A stretch of 64,000 nucleotides of DNA from Bacteroidetes bacterium SB0662_bin_6 (GCA_009839485.1 VXPQ01000035.1:31386-95385); one strand, 5' to 3'; numbered from the stretch's first letter, positions 1 through 9,095 are shown. A program made the numbers and translations. The notes: generated by a model from the sequence alone, not told the origin.

Positions 1-725
1 CCGATGTGGGGCCGGGCGTCCTTATCATTCTTGCGCTTACGTCCATCAGCGTCTACGGTATTACCCTGGCGGGATGGAGTTCGAACAGCAAATACTCCCT
101 GCTGGGCGGGCTGCGTTCGGCGGCGCAGATGATTTCGTACGAATTGACGATGGGACTGGCTGTCGTGTCCGTGATTCTGCTTGCGGGGACGCTCAATGTC
201 ACGGGTATTGTCGAGGATCAGGCGGGGGGATGGGCGATTCTGGGTTGGAATGTGTTTCGCAATCCGATCGGAGCGGTTCTTTTCGTGGTTACGGCGTTTG
301 CCGAAACGAATCGCGCCCCGTTCGATTTGCCGGAGGCGGAGCAGGAACTGGTCGGCGGGTACCACACGGAATACAGCGGCATGAAATTCGGTATGTTTTT
401 TCTTGCCGAGTACGTCAACTGGTGGGTTGCGTCGTTCGTCATTGTAACCCTCTTCTTCGGGGGGTATCTGGTGCCGTTCGAGCCCCTGTTGATAGAGGCT
501 TTTCCGGAACTCGCCGGCAGTATACTTCTTGGAGCGCTCCAGGTATTGTCCCTGCTTGCCAAGGTGGCGTTTTTCGCCTTTCTGTTTATTTGGGTGCGAT
601 GGACGCTGCCCCGATTCAAATACAACCAGCTCATGCAGTTGGGCTGGAAGGTCCTGCTTCCGATCGCCCTGATTAATGTCGTGGCGGTAGCCCTCGGCAT
701 GATCTTTTTCCGCGCGGTTTTTTGA
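1..725 (+). CDS. nuoH: NADH-quinone oxidoreductase subunit H, 3' part (truncated by window edge)
   Basis: Membrane subunit of respiratory complex I that lies next to the quinone site and helps couple quinone reduction to proton pumping. The frame is open from position 3 to the TGA at 723-725, giving about 241 residues, so the N-terminal third lies before the window. The GTG at position 6 is internal, not the start. Family hallmarks are seen: a NSKYSLLGGLRSAAQ-like stretch, the conserved acidic loop AETNRAPFDLPEAEQELVGGYHTEY (split here: AETNRAPFDLPEAEQ then ELVGGYHTEY), and several hydrophobic helices, the last ending at the C-terminus. The next gene is rpe, not nuoI, so nuoH is the last complex I gene here. 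The 3' end overlaps the rpe start by 4 bases. Confidence 0.95.
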   Translation, partial: DVGPGVLIILALTSISVYGITLAGWSSNSKYSLLGGLRSAAQMISYELTMGLAVVSVILLAGTLNVTGIVEDQAGGWAILGWNVFRNPIGAVLFVVTAFAETNRAPFDLPEAEQELVGGYHTEYSGMKFGMFFLAEYVNWWVASFVIVTLFFGGYLVPFEPLLIEAFPELAGSILLGALQVLSLLAKVAFFAFLFIWVRWTLPRFKYNQLMQLGWKVLLPIALINVVAVALGMIFFRAVF

Positions 726-1390
726 TACTGTCTTCTTCCATCATTGCCTCGGATGCCGCGCGCCTTGGAGATCAGGCGCGGGAAGCGCTGGATGCCGGCG
801 TCGACTGGCTCCATATCGATGTGATGGACGGACGGTTCGTGCCGAACATTACGGTGGGCCCCTTTGTGGTGGAAGCGCTTCGGCCTTTGGCCGACGAAAC
901 GGGAGCCAAACTGGATGTACATCTGATGATCGAGGAGCCCCGCCGGTATCTGGACGATTTCATCGACGCGGGCGCCGACCTCGTTACGGTGCATGTGGAA
1001 ACCTGTACGCATCTGCACCGCGTCCTGACGCATATCCGGTCTCGCGGAGCCATGGCCGGCGTCACCCTCAATCCGGGCACTTCGCTTTCCGCGATCGCGG
1101 AGGTGCTTCCCGATGTGGACATGGCGCTGGTCATGTCGGTCGATCCCGGCTTCAGCGGCCAGAAATACATCCCCGAATCGACAGAGAGAATCCGCCGGCT
1201 CCGAGGCATGCTCAATCAGATCGCCTCCCGCGCCTGGTTGCAGGTCGATGGGGGGGTTTATGCGGGCAATATCCGCGAGGTGGTCCGGGCCGGGGCCACG
1301 GTCGTGGTAGCGGGCAATGCGGTGTTCGGCGGCGCTTCCATAGCCGACAATGTGCAGGCGCTTCGGGATGCGGCTGCTCTTGAAGCCTGA
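722..1390 (+). CDS. rpe: Ribulose-phosphate 3-epimerase
   Basis: Interconverts D-ribulose 5-phosphate and D-xylulose 5-phosphate in the pentose phosphate pathway. The 222-residue product is of normal length for this TIM barrel. The conserved block HIDVMDGRFVPNITVGP contains the metal-binding His and Asp, and HLMIEEP, a VMSVDPGFSGQKY-type phosphate loop and QVDGGV near residue 175 are present. The most upstream usable start is TTG at 722, overlapping the nuoH stop (TTGA). No ATG lies between it and the conserved N-terminal strand, so TTG is accepted, which suggests translational coupling. priA starts 4 bases after the stop, so nuoH-rpe-priA look co-transcribed. Confidence 0.93.
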   Translation: MILSSSIIASDAARLGDQAREALDAGVDWLHIDVMDGRFVPNITVGPFVVEALRPLADETGAKLDVHLMIEEPRRYLDDFIDAGADLVTVHVETCTHLHRVLTHIRSRGAMAGVTLNPGTSLSAIAEVLPDVDMALVMSVDPGFSGQKYIPESTERIRRLRGMLNQIASRAWLQVDGGVYAGNIREVVRAGATVVVAGNAVFGGASIADNVQALRDAAALEA

Positions 1391-1394
1391 TCGC

Positions 1395-3641
1395 ATGTTT
1401 GCCGAGGTGGCGTTTCCCCTTCCGCTTCCCAAGTTCTTTATCTACCGCGTTCCTCCGGGGATGTCCGGCGTGGACGTCGGCGCTCGGGTGCTTGCGCCGT
1501 TCGGCCCGCGCCGTATGACGGGCATCGTTACGGACCTGCGCCGGGATGCCGCCGGGGTCGGGCAAACGAAAGACCTGCTCGCGGCGCTGGATACGTTGCC
1601 TTCGGTTTCCGCCGAACTGTTTGATCTCGTCCGGTGGATGGCGGACTACTATGTCTGTTCCTGGGGGGAGGTGTTCCGGGTCATGATGCCGGCGGGAATG
1701 CTTTCGGGCAATCCGGCCAAAACCCGGGTCGAACGGCGCGTACGATTCGCTCCTGCGTGGCGGCATGCAAAGGCTGTGGACGCCTTGCGCGCCGACTTGC
1801 GCGGCCCCAGGCAGATAGCGGTCATCGAATCCCTGGCCGGATATGCCGCCGAAGGCTTGCAGGATCCGCGGCAGGCTGATTTACTGGCCCGTGCAGGCGC
1901 TGCTTTTCCTACACTCCGGAGTCTTGTGCAGCGCGGCGTCCTCGAGATTGTAGAGGCGGAAGCGGTTCGCGCCGGGGTCATAGATGCAGGGAAGGCCGAG
2001 GCGCTCCCGGATCGTACGTTGCATCCTGCGCAGGCCGAAGCCCTGCATGCCGTTTCCGCATGTATCGACGCCGGGCGGTTTCACCCCTTTCTGCTGCATG
2101 GGGTAACGGGCAGCGGCAAGACGGAAGTGTACATCGAAGCCCTGAAGCAAACGATCGGGCGCGGCCGTACCGGCATCGTGCTGGTACCCGAGATTGCGCT
2201 CACCCCGCAAATCGTACGCCGCTTCCGGGCGCATTTCGGAAGCCGCATCGCCGTATTTCATTCCGGCATGAGTGCAGGCGAGCGATTCGATACCTGGCGG
2301 CTCTTGCGGGCGGGCCGGTTCGACGCCGTCGTCGGGCCGAGATCTGCGGTCCTTGCGCCCCTGTCGAACCTGGGCTTGCTTGTCGTGGACGAGGAGCATG
2401 GCCAGTCCTACAAGCAGCAGAATCCGGCGCCGCGCTATCATGCCCGCGATGTGGCCGTCATGCGGGCGCGCATGAACGACGCCGTGTGCATTCTCGGATC
2501 GGCCACGCCCAGCCTGGAGAGTCACTACAATGCCCACCGCGGCAAGTATACGTTGCTGTCCCTGCCCGAACGGGCGAGGCGCTCTGCGGACAAGCCGGTC
2601 TCTTTGCCGGACGTGCGCATTATAGATCTGCGGGGCACGCCCTCCTCCACCTCGTTGTCGCCCTGGCTCGAAAAGGCTATCGGGGAACGACTTGCCCGAT
2701 CCGAACAGATTATTCTGCTTCAGAACCGGAGGGGCTATGCCCCGCTGCCCGAATGCGTGCGTTGCGGCTGGTCTCCGGAGTGCGAGGATTGCTCGATCAC
2801 CATGGTTTTCCACAAGAGCGGCAATCGCCTGCGGTGTCATTATTGCGGGCGCACGGCGCCGTTGCACGCACGCTGTTCTAATTGCGGCGAGACGTCCATG
2901 GAGGGGTTTGGAACCGGCACGCAGCGCGTCGAGGAGGAACTGGAAACGCGTTTTCCGGAAGCGCGCATCATACGTATGGACCTGGACACCACTTCCGCGA
3001 AAGATGCACACGAATTGCTGCTCCGGCGCTTCGAGGAAGGACATGCGGACATTCTGGTGGGCACGCAAATGGTTGCGAAAGGCTTTGATTTCGAGCGCGT
3101 AACGCTGGTCGGGGTAATCAATGCGGATATCGGCTTGCTGCTGCCCGACTTTCGCGCCGAAGAGCGCACATACCAGTTGCTTTCGCAGGTGGCCGGGCGG
3201 GCCGGACGCGCTTCCCTGCCCGGCGAAGTCGTGATACAGACACGGAATCCCGATCGCCCTGTTCTGCGCTATGCCCGCGATCATGACTACGAAACGTTCG
3301 CCGCGCGCCAGTTAGCGGAACGCCGGGCGCTTTTTTATCCGCCGTTCGGGCGCATGGCGGGCATCGCGTTCAGGGGACCCCGCGCCCGGGATGTGGCCGA
3401 TCTGGCCCGGCGCTGGACGGATGCGCTCAGAAAAGAAGCAGCCGGCGCCCAGGTGATGGGCCCGGAAGAGGCCTTCATAAGCCGGGTAAAGAAGCAGTAC
3501 CGGTATCATTCCATTGTGAAGTGCCGTCGCGGCGACCGCATCTCCTTACAGGAGGCCCTGCGGACGGTGGAGGAGAGAATGGGTTCGCTTCCGGCCGGTT
3601 GCCGCGTCAACATCGACATAGACCCGGTCGGCTTTTTCTGA
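1395..3641 (+). CDS. priA: Primosomal protein N' (replication restart helicase PriA)
   Basis: 3'-to-5' DNA helicase that recognises stalled forks and reloads the replisome. 748 residues from ATG 1395; a frame extension to 1350 exists but runs into rpe and lacks conservation. Visible parts: the N-terminal DNA-binding domain (AEVAFPLPLPKFFIYRVP), Walker A GVTGSGKTEVY, motif II DEEH, GSATPSLES (motif III), then the Zn-binding insertion with paired cysteines (CVRCGW...CEDC, CHYCGR...CSNCG), and helicase motifs V-VI (GTQMVAKGFDF, QVAGRAGR). All key residues are intact. Known for the family: the Zn module is needed for helicase activity and PriB/DnaT interaction. It is probably the last gene of the nuoH-rpe operon; the SRP RNA gene follows. 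Confidence 0.96.
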   Translation: MFAEVAFPLPLPKFFIYRVPPGMSGVDVGARVLAPFGPRRMTGIVTDLRRDAAGVGQTKDLLAALDTLPSVSAELFDLVRWMADYYVCSWGEVFRVMMPAGMLSGNPAKTRVERRVRFAPAWRHAKAVDALRADLRGPRQIAVIESLAGYAAEGLQDPRQADLLARAGAAFPTLRSLVQRGVLEIVEAEAVRAGVIDAGKAEALPDRTLHPAQAEALHAVSACIDAGRFHPFLLHGVTGSGKTEVYIEALKQTIGRGRTGIVLVPEIALTPQIVRRFRAHFGSRIAVFHSGMSAGERFDTWRLLRAGRFDAVVGPRSAVLAPLSNLGLLVVDEEHGQSYKQQNPAPRYHARDVAVMRARMNDAVCILGSATPSLESHYNAHRGKYTLLSLPERARRSADKPVSLPDVRIIDLRGTPSSTSLSPWLEKAIGERLARSEQIILLQNRRGYAPLPECVRCGWSPECEDCSITMVFHKSGNRLRCHYCGRTAPLHARCSNCGETSMEGFGTGTQRVEEELETRFPEARIIRMDLDTTSAKDAHELLLRRFEEGHADILVGTQMVAKGFDFERVTLVGVINADIGLLLPDFRAEERTYQLLSQVAGRAGRASLPGEVVIQTRNPDRPVLRYARDHDYETFAARQLAERRALFYPPFGRMAGIAFRGPRARDVADLARRWTDALRKEAAGAQVMGPEEAFISRVKKQYRYHSIVKCRRGDRISLQEALRTVEERMGSLPAGCRVNIDIDPVGFF

Positions 3642-3656
3642 CCGTCGGAGTGCGTT

Positions 3657-3712
3657 AGGGCCTGTTACCACTATGCCCCGCAGAGCGCCGCTGTATAGTG
3701 TTAACAGACCCT
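3657..3712. repeat. REP-like palindromic repeat, copy 1
   Basis: Two roughly 18-base arms (AGGGCCTGTTAcCACTAT and ATAGTGtTAACAGACCCT) enclose a GC-rich loop containing CAGAGCGCCGCTG. A second element with the same left arm and the loop in the opposite orientation lies at 5617-5672. Between priA and the SRP RNA gene it could form a strong hairpin, possibly a transcription terminator for priA. Confidence 0.65.
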
Positions 3713-3763
3713 ACGTCGCCGTCTTCCGCCGGAACCCTGCCGACCTGTGCGGGTTTCTTCGTC

Positions 3764-3872
3764 AAGGGCAAGTTCCGCACGGTCTGCTCCCTGTGAATCC
3801 TGTCAGGGCCGGAAGGCAGCAGCAGTAAATAGGTTGAAGCGACGCGATACGGGTAGCTTGCCCCTCTTTTTT
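3764..3872 (+). ncRNA. ffs: Signal recognition particle RNA, bacterial small (4.5S) type
   Basis: Scaffold RNA that binds Ffh and FtsY and directs ribosomes making membrane proteins to the Sec translocon. The invariant Ffh-binding core is clear at 3800-3826: GTCAGGgCCGGAAGGCAGCA followed by GCAGTAA. The RNA closes with a terminal helix, GGGCAAG (3766-3772) with CTTGCCC (3857-3863), and then runs into a U tract (3865-3871), so termination looks intrinsic. About 100 nt is the usual length for Gram-negative 4.5S RNA. It lies directly upstream of yajC, a Sec accessory gene. Exact ends are inferred from the folding. Confidence 0.9.
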
Positions 3873-3900
3873 GACTCCGACACCATACGCAACCTTGCTC

Positions 3901-4218
3901 ATGCCTTTATACGTATACGAGACGTTGTTGATGGGAGGACCGGCCAACGGCGATGCGAACCCGATGGCCATGTTCCTGCCGTTGATCCTGATTTTTGTCG
4001 TTTTCTACTTTTTCATTATCCGCCCCCAGAAGAAAAAGGAAACCGAGCGTAAGCAGATGATCGCAGCCGTCCGCAAGGGGGACAAGGTCATTACGCTTGG
4101 CGGCGTGCATGGCGCGGTGACCCAGGTGGATGAAACCAGCGTGCTCGTTCAGGCGGATACGAACGTCAAACTGCGTATCGAAAAAAGCGCTATTGCGAGC
4201 GTGGATACGAAGGGGTAA
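3901..4218 (+). CDS. yajC: Preprotein translocase accessory subunit YajC
   Basis: Small inner-membrane protein that joins SecDF and supports the SecYEG channel. 105 residues from ATG 3901; a TTG at 3871 in the same frame overlaps the SRP RNA tail and is unlikely. One membrane helix (about residues 20-38: a leucine/phenylalanine-rich segment ending FFIIRPQ) is followed by the family signature RPQKKKETERKQM and a small beta domain (GDKVITLGGVHGAVTQVDE). In many genomes yajC precedes secDF; here ribBA follows, so secDF must be elsewhere. Confidence 0.92.
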   Translation: MPLYVYETLLMGGPANGDANPMAMFLPLILIFVVFYFFIIRPQKKKETERKQMIAAVRKGDKVITLGGVHGAVTQVDETSVLVQADTNVKLRIEKSAIASVDTKG

Positions 4219-4229
4219 TCCGTACTCGC

Positions 4230-4267
4230 CCGGAAGCGGGGCATTTCCTGTTTCCGGCGGTTTATTT
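4230..4267 (+). terminator. Weak intrinsic terminator candidate after yajC
   Basis: CCGGAA (4230-4235) can pair with TTCCGG (4252-4257), followed shortly by TTTATTT. The stem is only 6 bp with a long loop, so this is a tentative call. No FMN-riboswitch core is present in this gap before ribBA. Confidence 0.3.
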
Positions 4268-4315
4268 TGCCGAAAGACCCATCGATTCGGCATGCATGAC
4301 ATGGAGTAAAGCGTT

Positions 4316-5593
4316 ATGGGAAAGACACCCGACACGGACTGGATGAAGCGGTCTTTCGACACGATCGAAGACGCTGTTCGGGAATTGGCGGAGGGGCGGC
4401 TCGTCATCGTGGTCGATGACGAGGATCGCGAAAACGAGGGGGACTTCGTAGGCGTTGCGGACAAGGTTACCCCCGAGACCGTCAACTTCATGGCGACGCA
4501 TGGCCGCGGGCTCATCTGTGCGGCGCTTACCCGGGAGCGGGCGGCGGCTCTGAACCTCGACATGATGGTCGACGCCAATACCTCGCTCTACAACACCCCG
4601 TTTACGGTATCGGTGGATTTCAAGACCGGCACCACGACGGGCATTTCGGCCCCGGACCGCGCCCGGACCTTCCGTGCCCTTGCCGATCCGGCAAGCAGTC
4701 CATCGGATTTTGCGCGTCCGGGCCATGTCTTCCCTCTTCGATCCCGGAAAGGCGGCGTACTGCGCCGCGCCGGACATACCGAGGCTGCGGTGGATCTGGC
4801 CCGCATGGCCGGGTGCGCTCCGGTGGGGGTGCTTGTGGAAATCATGACCGAGGAGGGCATGATGGCGCGTACCCCCGAGTTGATGGAGATGGCGGACCGG
4901 TTCGGCCTGCGCATTATTACGATCAAGGACCTCATTGCGCACCGGATGATGACGGAATGTCTCGTACGGCGCGTCGTGGAGGTGGATTTACCCACGCTGT
5001 ACGGTGATTTCAGGCTGGTTGCCTACCAGGATATCCTTAGCGAGGAAGTCCACCTCGCTTTGGTCAAGGGGAACTGGACGGAAGAAGAACCGGTGCTCGT
5101 ACGCGTACACTCGCAATGCGTCAGCGGAGATATTTTCGGTTCGCTGCGGTGCGATTGCGGGGAGCAACTCGCCATGGCGATGCAGCAGGTGGAAGCGGAA
5201 GGGTGCGGCGCCGTGTTGTATATGAAGCAGGAGGGGCGCGGTATCGGCCTGCTTAACAAACTGCGCGCCTACAAATTGCAGCAGGAGGAGGGAATGGATA
5301 CGGTGGAGGCCAACGAGGCGCTCGGATTCAGGATGGATCATCGGGATTATGGCATCGGGTGCCAGATTCTGCGCGATCTGGGGATCCGAAAGCTCCGTCT
5401 CCTGACGAACAATCCGACGAAACGGGTCGGGCTGGCCGGCTACGGACTTGAAATCGTGGAACGTCTTCCCATCGAGACCTCTCCGAACACGGTAAACCAC
5501 CACTATCTCAAGACCAAGCGGGACCGCATGGGCCACCTGATTCTGGGTGAGGTGGACGAGCATGACCGCGCCATGCTCAGAAAGGTGCTGTAG
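4316..5593 (+). CDS. ribBA: Bifunctional 3,4-dihydroxy-2-butanone-4-phosphate synthase / GTP cyclohydrolase II
   Basis: Makes both precursors of riboflavin: DHBP from ribulose 5-phosphate (N-terminal half) and the pyrimidine from GTP (C-terminal half). Residues 15-215 form the RibB domain, with the [13 protein letters not shown] metal/substrate motif, THGRGLI and [19 protein letters not shown]. Residues about 220-425 form RibA, with the Zn-binding cysteines in [19 protein letters not shown], the GTP-binding QEGRGIGL and the end motif LTNNPTKR. Both active sites look complete. ATG 4316 follows a GGAGTAAAG ribosome-binding site. Nearby ribulose-phosphate epimerase shares a substrate but is not in the same operon. 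Confidence 0.96.
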   Translation: MGKTPDTDWMKRSFDTIEDAVRELAEGRLVIVVDDEDRENEGDFVGVADKVTPETVNFMATHGRGLICAALTRERAAALNLDMMVDANTSLYNTPFTVSVDFKTGTTTGISAPDRARTFRALADPASSPSDFARPGHVFPLRSRKGGVLRRAGHTEAAVDLARMAGCAPVGVLVEIMTEEGMMARTPELMEMADRFGLRIITIKDLIAHRMMTECLVRRVVEVDLPTLYGDFRLVAYQDILSEEVHLALVKGNWTEEEPVLVRVHSQCVSGDIFGSLRCDCGEQLAMAMQQVEAEGCGAVLYMKQEGRGIGLLNKLRAYKLQQEEGMDTVEANEALGFRMDHRDYGIGCQILRDLGIRKLRLLTNNPTKRVGLAGYGLEIVERLPIETSPNTVNHHYLKTKRDRMGHLILGEVDEHDRAMLRKVL

Positions 5594-5672
5594 GATACTC
5601 TGAGCTTTGTAAACTCAGGGCCTGTTAAGCACTATGCAGCGGCGCTCTGCGGGGCCTGTTTTCCTGTTAGGG
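5592..5672. repeat. Compound intergenic repeat between convergent ribBA and coaE
   Basis: Positions 5592-5616 resemble the first half of the dispersed GGATACTCTGA element. Positions 5617-5672 are a second copy of the REP-like palindrome at 3657-3712 with its loop inverted (GCAGCGGCGCTCTGC). Because the neighbouring genes converge here, the hairpin may act as a bidirectional terminator. Confidence 0.55.
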
Positions 5673-5679
5673 AAGCCGA

Positions 5680-6276
5680 TCACCGGGAGGTCATATCCCG
5701 GTACAACCGTTCCACCTTGCGCCGCAGTTGTTCCGGGTCCCCGTCGTTCGCGAGCACGATGTCGGCCCGTTCCCGCAGGACGGAGGGATCGGCCTGATGC
5801 GTCATTCTGGCGGCCACCTCTTCCTGCGAGACCCCGTCTCTTGCGCACACCCGCTCGATCCGCACCTGAAGAGGGGCTTCCACCACCGCCACGATGTCCA
5901 GCTGGCGATCTGCTCCCGCTTCGAAGATCAGGGCGGCCTCCTTGACCATGAGCGGCGCCCCCTCGCGCTGCGCCTGTTGCGCCGCTTCTTCGAACCGCCT
6001 CAGCACCGGCGGATGCACCGCCGCATTGAGCCGGTCGAGCAGGGTTTTGTCGGCAAACGCCATCCGGGCAATGAAGCGCCGGTTCGGGCTGCCGTCGGGC
6101 AGGTAGCTTTCCGGCCCGAAAAGGTCGATCACGTTCCGGCGTATCGAGGCATCGCTTGCGAGCAGCCGTTTCGCTTCGTCGTCCGCGTAGAACACCTGCG
6201 CGCCGAGCTCCTCCAGCATACGGCATACGGTCGTTTTGCCGCTTCCGATTCCGCCCGTAACGCCGAGTCGCTTCAT
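5680..6276 (-). CDS. coaE: Dephospho-CoA kinase
   Basis: Last step of coenzyme A synthesis: phosphorylates the 3'-OH of dephospho-CoA with ATP. 198 residues starting at MKRLGVTGGIGSGKTTV, which carries the P-loop GGIGSGKT; longer extension of the frame to 6423 has no support. The CoaE signatures YADDEAKRLL, PLMVKEAALIFEAG (acidic lid region) and RMTHQ are visible. Length is typical. It lies downstream of, and on the same strand as, the outer-membrane barrel gene (gap 13 bases), so the two may be co-transcribed. Confidence 0.94.
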   Translation of the reverse strand: MKRLGVTGGIGSGKTTVCRMLEELGAQVFYADDEAKRLLASDASIRRNVIDLFGPESYLPDGSPNRRFIARMAFADKTLLDRLNAAVHPPVLRRFEEAAQQAQREGAPLMVKEAALIFEAGADRQLDIVAVVEAPLQVRIERVCARDGVSQEEVAARMTHQADPSVLRERADIVLANDGDPEQLRRKVERLYRDMTSR

Positions 6277-6289
6277 GGTTTCGGGGTGA

Positions 6290-8386
6290 TTACAATCTCC
6301 AGGACGCGACCATGGAAATGTTCGGAATGACTTTGCGATCTCCGGACCGCGCCGCTTGCCGGATATGATCGGCCCGTGCTTCAGGGAGCATCCCGAAAAG
6401 GCGCCGCCGGACGTGCTGCACATTCAACCAGCCGTTCAGCCGGAGCACCGACCGGCCCGGCATCGGCCAGGAAATCGAACAAATTGGACCCATTTGTTCA
6501 ATGATGGTTCGTCCCGGCCGCGTGATCCTTGCCGTGACCGGTTTTCCGGCATTGTCCAGTCGTCGTGAGCCGTCTTCGTTCCGGATGTCGTACCGTACCG
6601 TGGCGGCCCGCTCAAAGTCGCTGCGAATGAAGAGGCGCATCCCGATAGCGGCGGTAATGCCCTGCCGCGTACGCACCTGCAGGCGCACCCGCGCGCTATA
6701 CGTGCGCAAGGTGTCGAACGGGATTTCCGCGAAGCGATCCCAAACAAGATTTCCGAGGCGCAGATCGCTGAAGCTGCCGTCGGCATAGATGGCGGGTCCG
6801 CTCCGGAAACGGTGCTCCCCGTCCAGTTCGTACCGCAGTTCCCGCGCAGACTGATCGATGGCTCTCCGGCCCGGGAGCACGAAATCGTGCACGGTATAGG
6901 TGGCGCGGATTTCCGTTCCCATGCGCAGGCGCGTACGGCTTCCGGGGGTCCATGTGAAGGCGGGGCGCAGACGCAGGGAGCGCCGGACATTGTTTTCCAC
7001 CGAGCGGGCGGCGTTCAGGTAGACGGTGTGGTACCAGGTGCCCAGCAAACGCATCTCCGTGCTCAACCTCCGGTTTATCGCAATGCGCGCTGCCATCTGA
7101 CCGTTATGGTACAATTCGTCCCGGTCGTCCAGATTCGATTCCGGCGTATCGTGGCGAAGGATGCTGCTGCTGCCGTCGAAGGTCAGGGTGAGCCGCCCGA
7201 GCCCGGCTCGCCCGCGCGCTTGCAGGGCGAACAGGCCCTGGTCGTAATCCGCCTGCTGGAGCAGGTTCGCTTTTTGCGCTATCTGGGCCTGGGGGAGATC
7301 CTCCCGGTTCGTCAGCCGCCGCCGTTCCACTTCGGCGCCGGCCCGGGCCGAAAGGTTCAGCATGAAACGCCCGGCGTTCTGTACTCCGTATCCGATGCCG
7401 ATCTGACCGTCCACCAGACGCCGGTTGAATGCCGTATCGAAGAAGAGCGCATTCTCCGGAGCGCCCAGCGTTCGGATCCGGCGGTTGTTCGTTCCTGCAT
7501 CCATACGTCCTGTCAGCCGTACGGATCGGTAGATCGGGGCTTCGATTTCCATGCTCACATTCAGCGTATCTCCGGCGGTGGCCTCCACGGTTTCCGAGAC
7601 GCGATCTTCCGTGGTTCGATTCAAAAACGAGACGGACTGATAGGCGTCGCGGCGGTAGTTGCTGTACTGCACATCCGTCGTGAGGCGCAGATTTTCGAAC
7701 GAGCGGATCGCGTTCCCCTCCATGCGTACCGCGCGACCCCGCCGCGGATCGATGAACTGGTACGCTGCATCCCCTGCTACCTGGATGCGGTAGGCGTTCA
7801 TGGGTGCGGGAGACCATGCCACGCCGAGGGCGTACGCGGGCCCGATATCCATGCGCAGCGGAGGCTCGCCGGGGCCGCTTCCGATCCCTGGACGGCGATC
7901 CCATGCCAGGCCGGCAGCCGGCTCGATACGAAGATTTCGCCTCGGCTGGAACCGCATGCCGGAGTACACTTCCTGCGAAAACACGCGGCTTTGCGTGTAC
8001 CATAGGGAACGTCCCCGCGCCTGTACTCCCCAGCGCGTGCCCAGCGGTCGACCGATGTGCCAGTTGAGGAGATTTTCGTCCCGAAAACTCAGCCGGTCCC
8101 CGAAAAGGACGAATGCGTCCGAACGGAACCGGTTGTCGAGCGTGGCGCTCCATTTCCCGATGTCCTGGGACAGCAGGGTTCTGGCGGTCCAGCGATACCG
8201 GTTGATGTCCCGTTCGAAGCCGGTTTCGAGCAGTTGGCTTTCAGCGCCGGTTTGCGGTACGATTTGCGCGGGCGCCTGCACCTGCGCTTGTGCCGTTCCA
8301 AAAACTGCCAGCATGCCTGCCAGCATGCCCGCCAGTGCGACATGTCCGGCGCCGGTACGAAAGGCCATTCGAAGGAATGCACGCAT
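6290..8386 (-). CDS. Outer-membrane beta-barrel protein of unknown function
   Basis: About 698 residues from ATG 8386. The first 35 residues form a signal peptide (short basic start, hydrophobic AGMLAGMLAVFGTAQAQ). The rest alternates polar and aromatic residues in a strand-like way, with repeated patterns such as RWTARTLLSQDIGKW, LRMGTEIRATY and VRLQVRTRQG, typical of a large outer-membrane barrel. The final residues SMVASWRL resemble a barrel-end signal. No enzyme motif is visible. The frame is open further upstream to 8647, but that part overlaps the HIT gene and lacks a signal peptide. It resembles hypothetical proteins of Rhodothermales-like genomes; the role (porin, transporter or assembly) is unknown. 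Confidence 0.7.
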   Translation of the reverse strand: MRAFLRMAFRTGAGHVALAGMLAGMLAVFGTAQAQVQAPAQIVPQTGAESQLLETGFERDINRYRWTARTLLSQDIGKWSATLDNRFRSDAFVLFGDRLSFRDENLLNWHIGRPLGTRWGVQARGRSLWYTQSRVFSQEVYSGMRFQPRRNLRIEPAAGLAWDRRPGIGSGPGEPPLRMDIGPAYALGVAWSPAPMNAYRIQVAGDAAYQFIDPRRGRAVRMEGNAIRSFENLRLTTDVQYSNYRRDAYQSVSFLNRTTEDRVSETVEATAGDTLNVSMEIEAPIYRSVRLTGRMDAGTNNRRIRTLGAPENALFFDTAFNRRLVDGQIGIGYGVQNAGRFMLNLSARAGAEVERRRLTNREDLPQAQIAQKANLLQQADYDQGLFALQARGRAGLGRLTLTFDGSSSILRHDTPESNLDDRDELYHNGQMAARIAINRRLSTEMRLLGTWYHTVYLNAARSVENNVRRSLRLRPAFTWTPGSRTRLRMGTEIRATYTVHDFVLPGRRAIDQSARELRYELDGEHRFRSGPAIYADGSFSDLRLGNLVWDRFAEIPFDTLRTYSARVRLQVRTRQGITAAIGMRLFIRSDFERAATVRYDIRNEDGSRRLDNAGKPVTARITRPGRTIIEQMGPICSISWPMPGRSVLRLNGWLNVQHVRRRLFGMLPEARADHIRQAARSGDRKVIPNISMVASWRL

Positions 8387-8474
8387 GGCGAGACCTACGG
8401 AAACAGCGATACAGGACCGGGAAGACGGAAGTTTTCGCCCGCGCCTTTTCGAAAAATGCACGGGGGCTTCGACG

Positions 8475-8822
8475 TTAGCCCGGCGGCCAGCCCAGGGATC
8501 GCCCGCCCAGAAGGTGCAGGTGGATATGATCCACGGATTGTCCGGCTGCCGGTCCACAATTGAATACCGTCCTGTACCCCTCGGCAAGTCCTTCCTGAGC
8601 GGCCAACCTCCGCGCCACCGTGAAAAGGTGTCCGACCAGTTGTTCATCCGCTTCGGTGAGATCGTTCAGCTCCGGAATGGGTTTCCGGGGGACGATCAGG
8701 ATATGTACGGGCGCTTGCGGAGCAATATCCCGGAATGCGAAACACTGTTCGTCCTCATACACCATATCGGACGGAATGTCTCCATCCGCGATTTTTTGAA
8801 AAAGCGTTCTTGTATCGGCCAT
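8475..8822 (-). CDS. HIT family protein (histidine triad purine nucleotide phosphoramidase, HinT-like)
   Basis: Cytosolic hydrolase that cleaves phosphoramidates or adenylylated conjugates of purine nucleotides. 115 residues, the usual length for a HinT-type protein. The start reads TLFQKIADGDIPSDMVYEDEQC, the usual opening of this branch, and the catalytic triad HIHLHLL lies near residue 100, ending in GGRSLGWPPG, which is the family C-terminus. Its stop lies 88 bases upstream of the barrel-gene start on the same strand. The substrate in vivo is not known from the sequence. Confidence 0.93.
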   Translation of the reverse strand: MADTRTLFQKIADGDIPSDMVYEDEQCFAFRDIAPQAPVHILIVPRKPIPELNDLTEADEQLVGHLFTVARRLAAQEGLAEGYRTVFNCGPAAGQSVDHIHLHLLGGRSLGWPPG

Positions 8823-8915
8823 GTCGCGTGGAAACGTGGGATCGCCCGGAATATCTTCTGCAGGCGGCTGTTTTTTCCGTGCACCGGTGTTTGGTCGTGC
8901 CTGCCTGATTGAATA

Positions 8916-8978
8916 TAGGGTACTTTGATTAAGTCCGCGAAGTTCAGAGGCTGAGCGAAGTGGTTTTGCTCAGAGTAT
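8916..8978. repeat. Dispersed intergenic palindromic element (inverted copy with extra arm)
   Basis: Read on the minus strand it contains TCTGAACTTCGCGGACTTAATCA, matched (as split pieces) to copies at 10929, 16873 and 26884. An added arm CTGAGCGAAG...TTGCTCAGAGTAT resembles part of the long copy at 22494-22597. It occupies the gap between the HIT gene and the pterin operon, which diverge here. Confidence 0.55.
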
Positions 8979-9095
8979 TTTTGTAAACGAACATCGGACA
9001 GGCTTCAACGTGAAAGGGAAACCGGGGCCTGTCCGGGGCTGTGCCTGCGCTATGTCCCCGGTTCTTGTATCCGCCGGCATGACGTCCGATTTCCT

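Noticed and set aside
218..1432. 404-residue minus-strand ORF opposite nuoH and rpe
   Set aside because: It overlaps two clearly conserved genes, is Arg-rich without motifs, and is a by-product of high-GC codon use.
1881..3284. 467-residue minus-strand ORF opposite priA
   Set aside because: Mirror frame of priA; no recognisable domain or ribosome-binding site.
4219..4315. FMN riboswitch before ribBA
   Set aside because: The conserved FMN aptamer core sequences are absent from this short gap.
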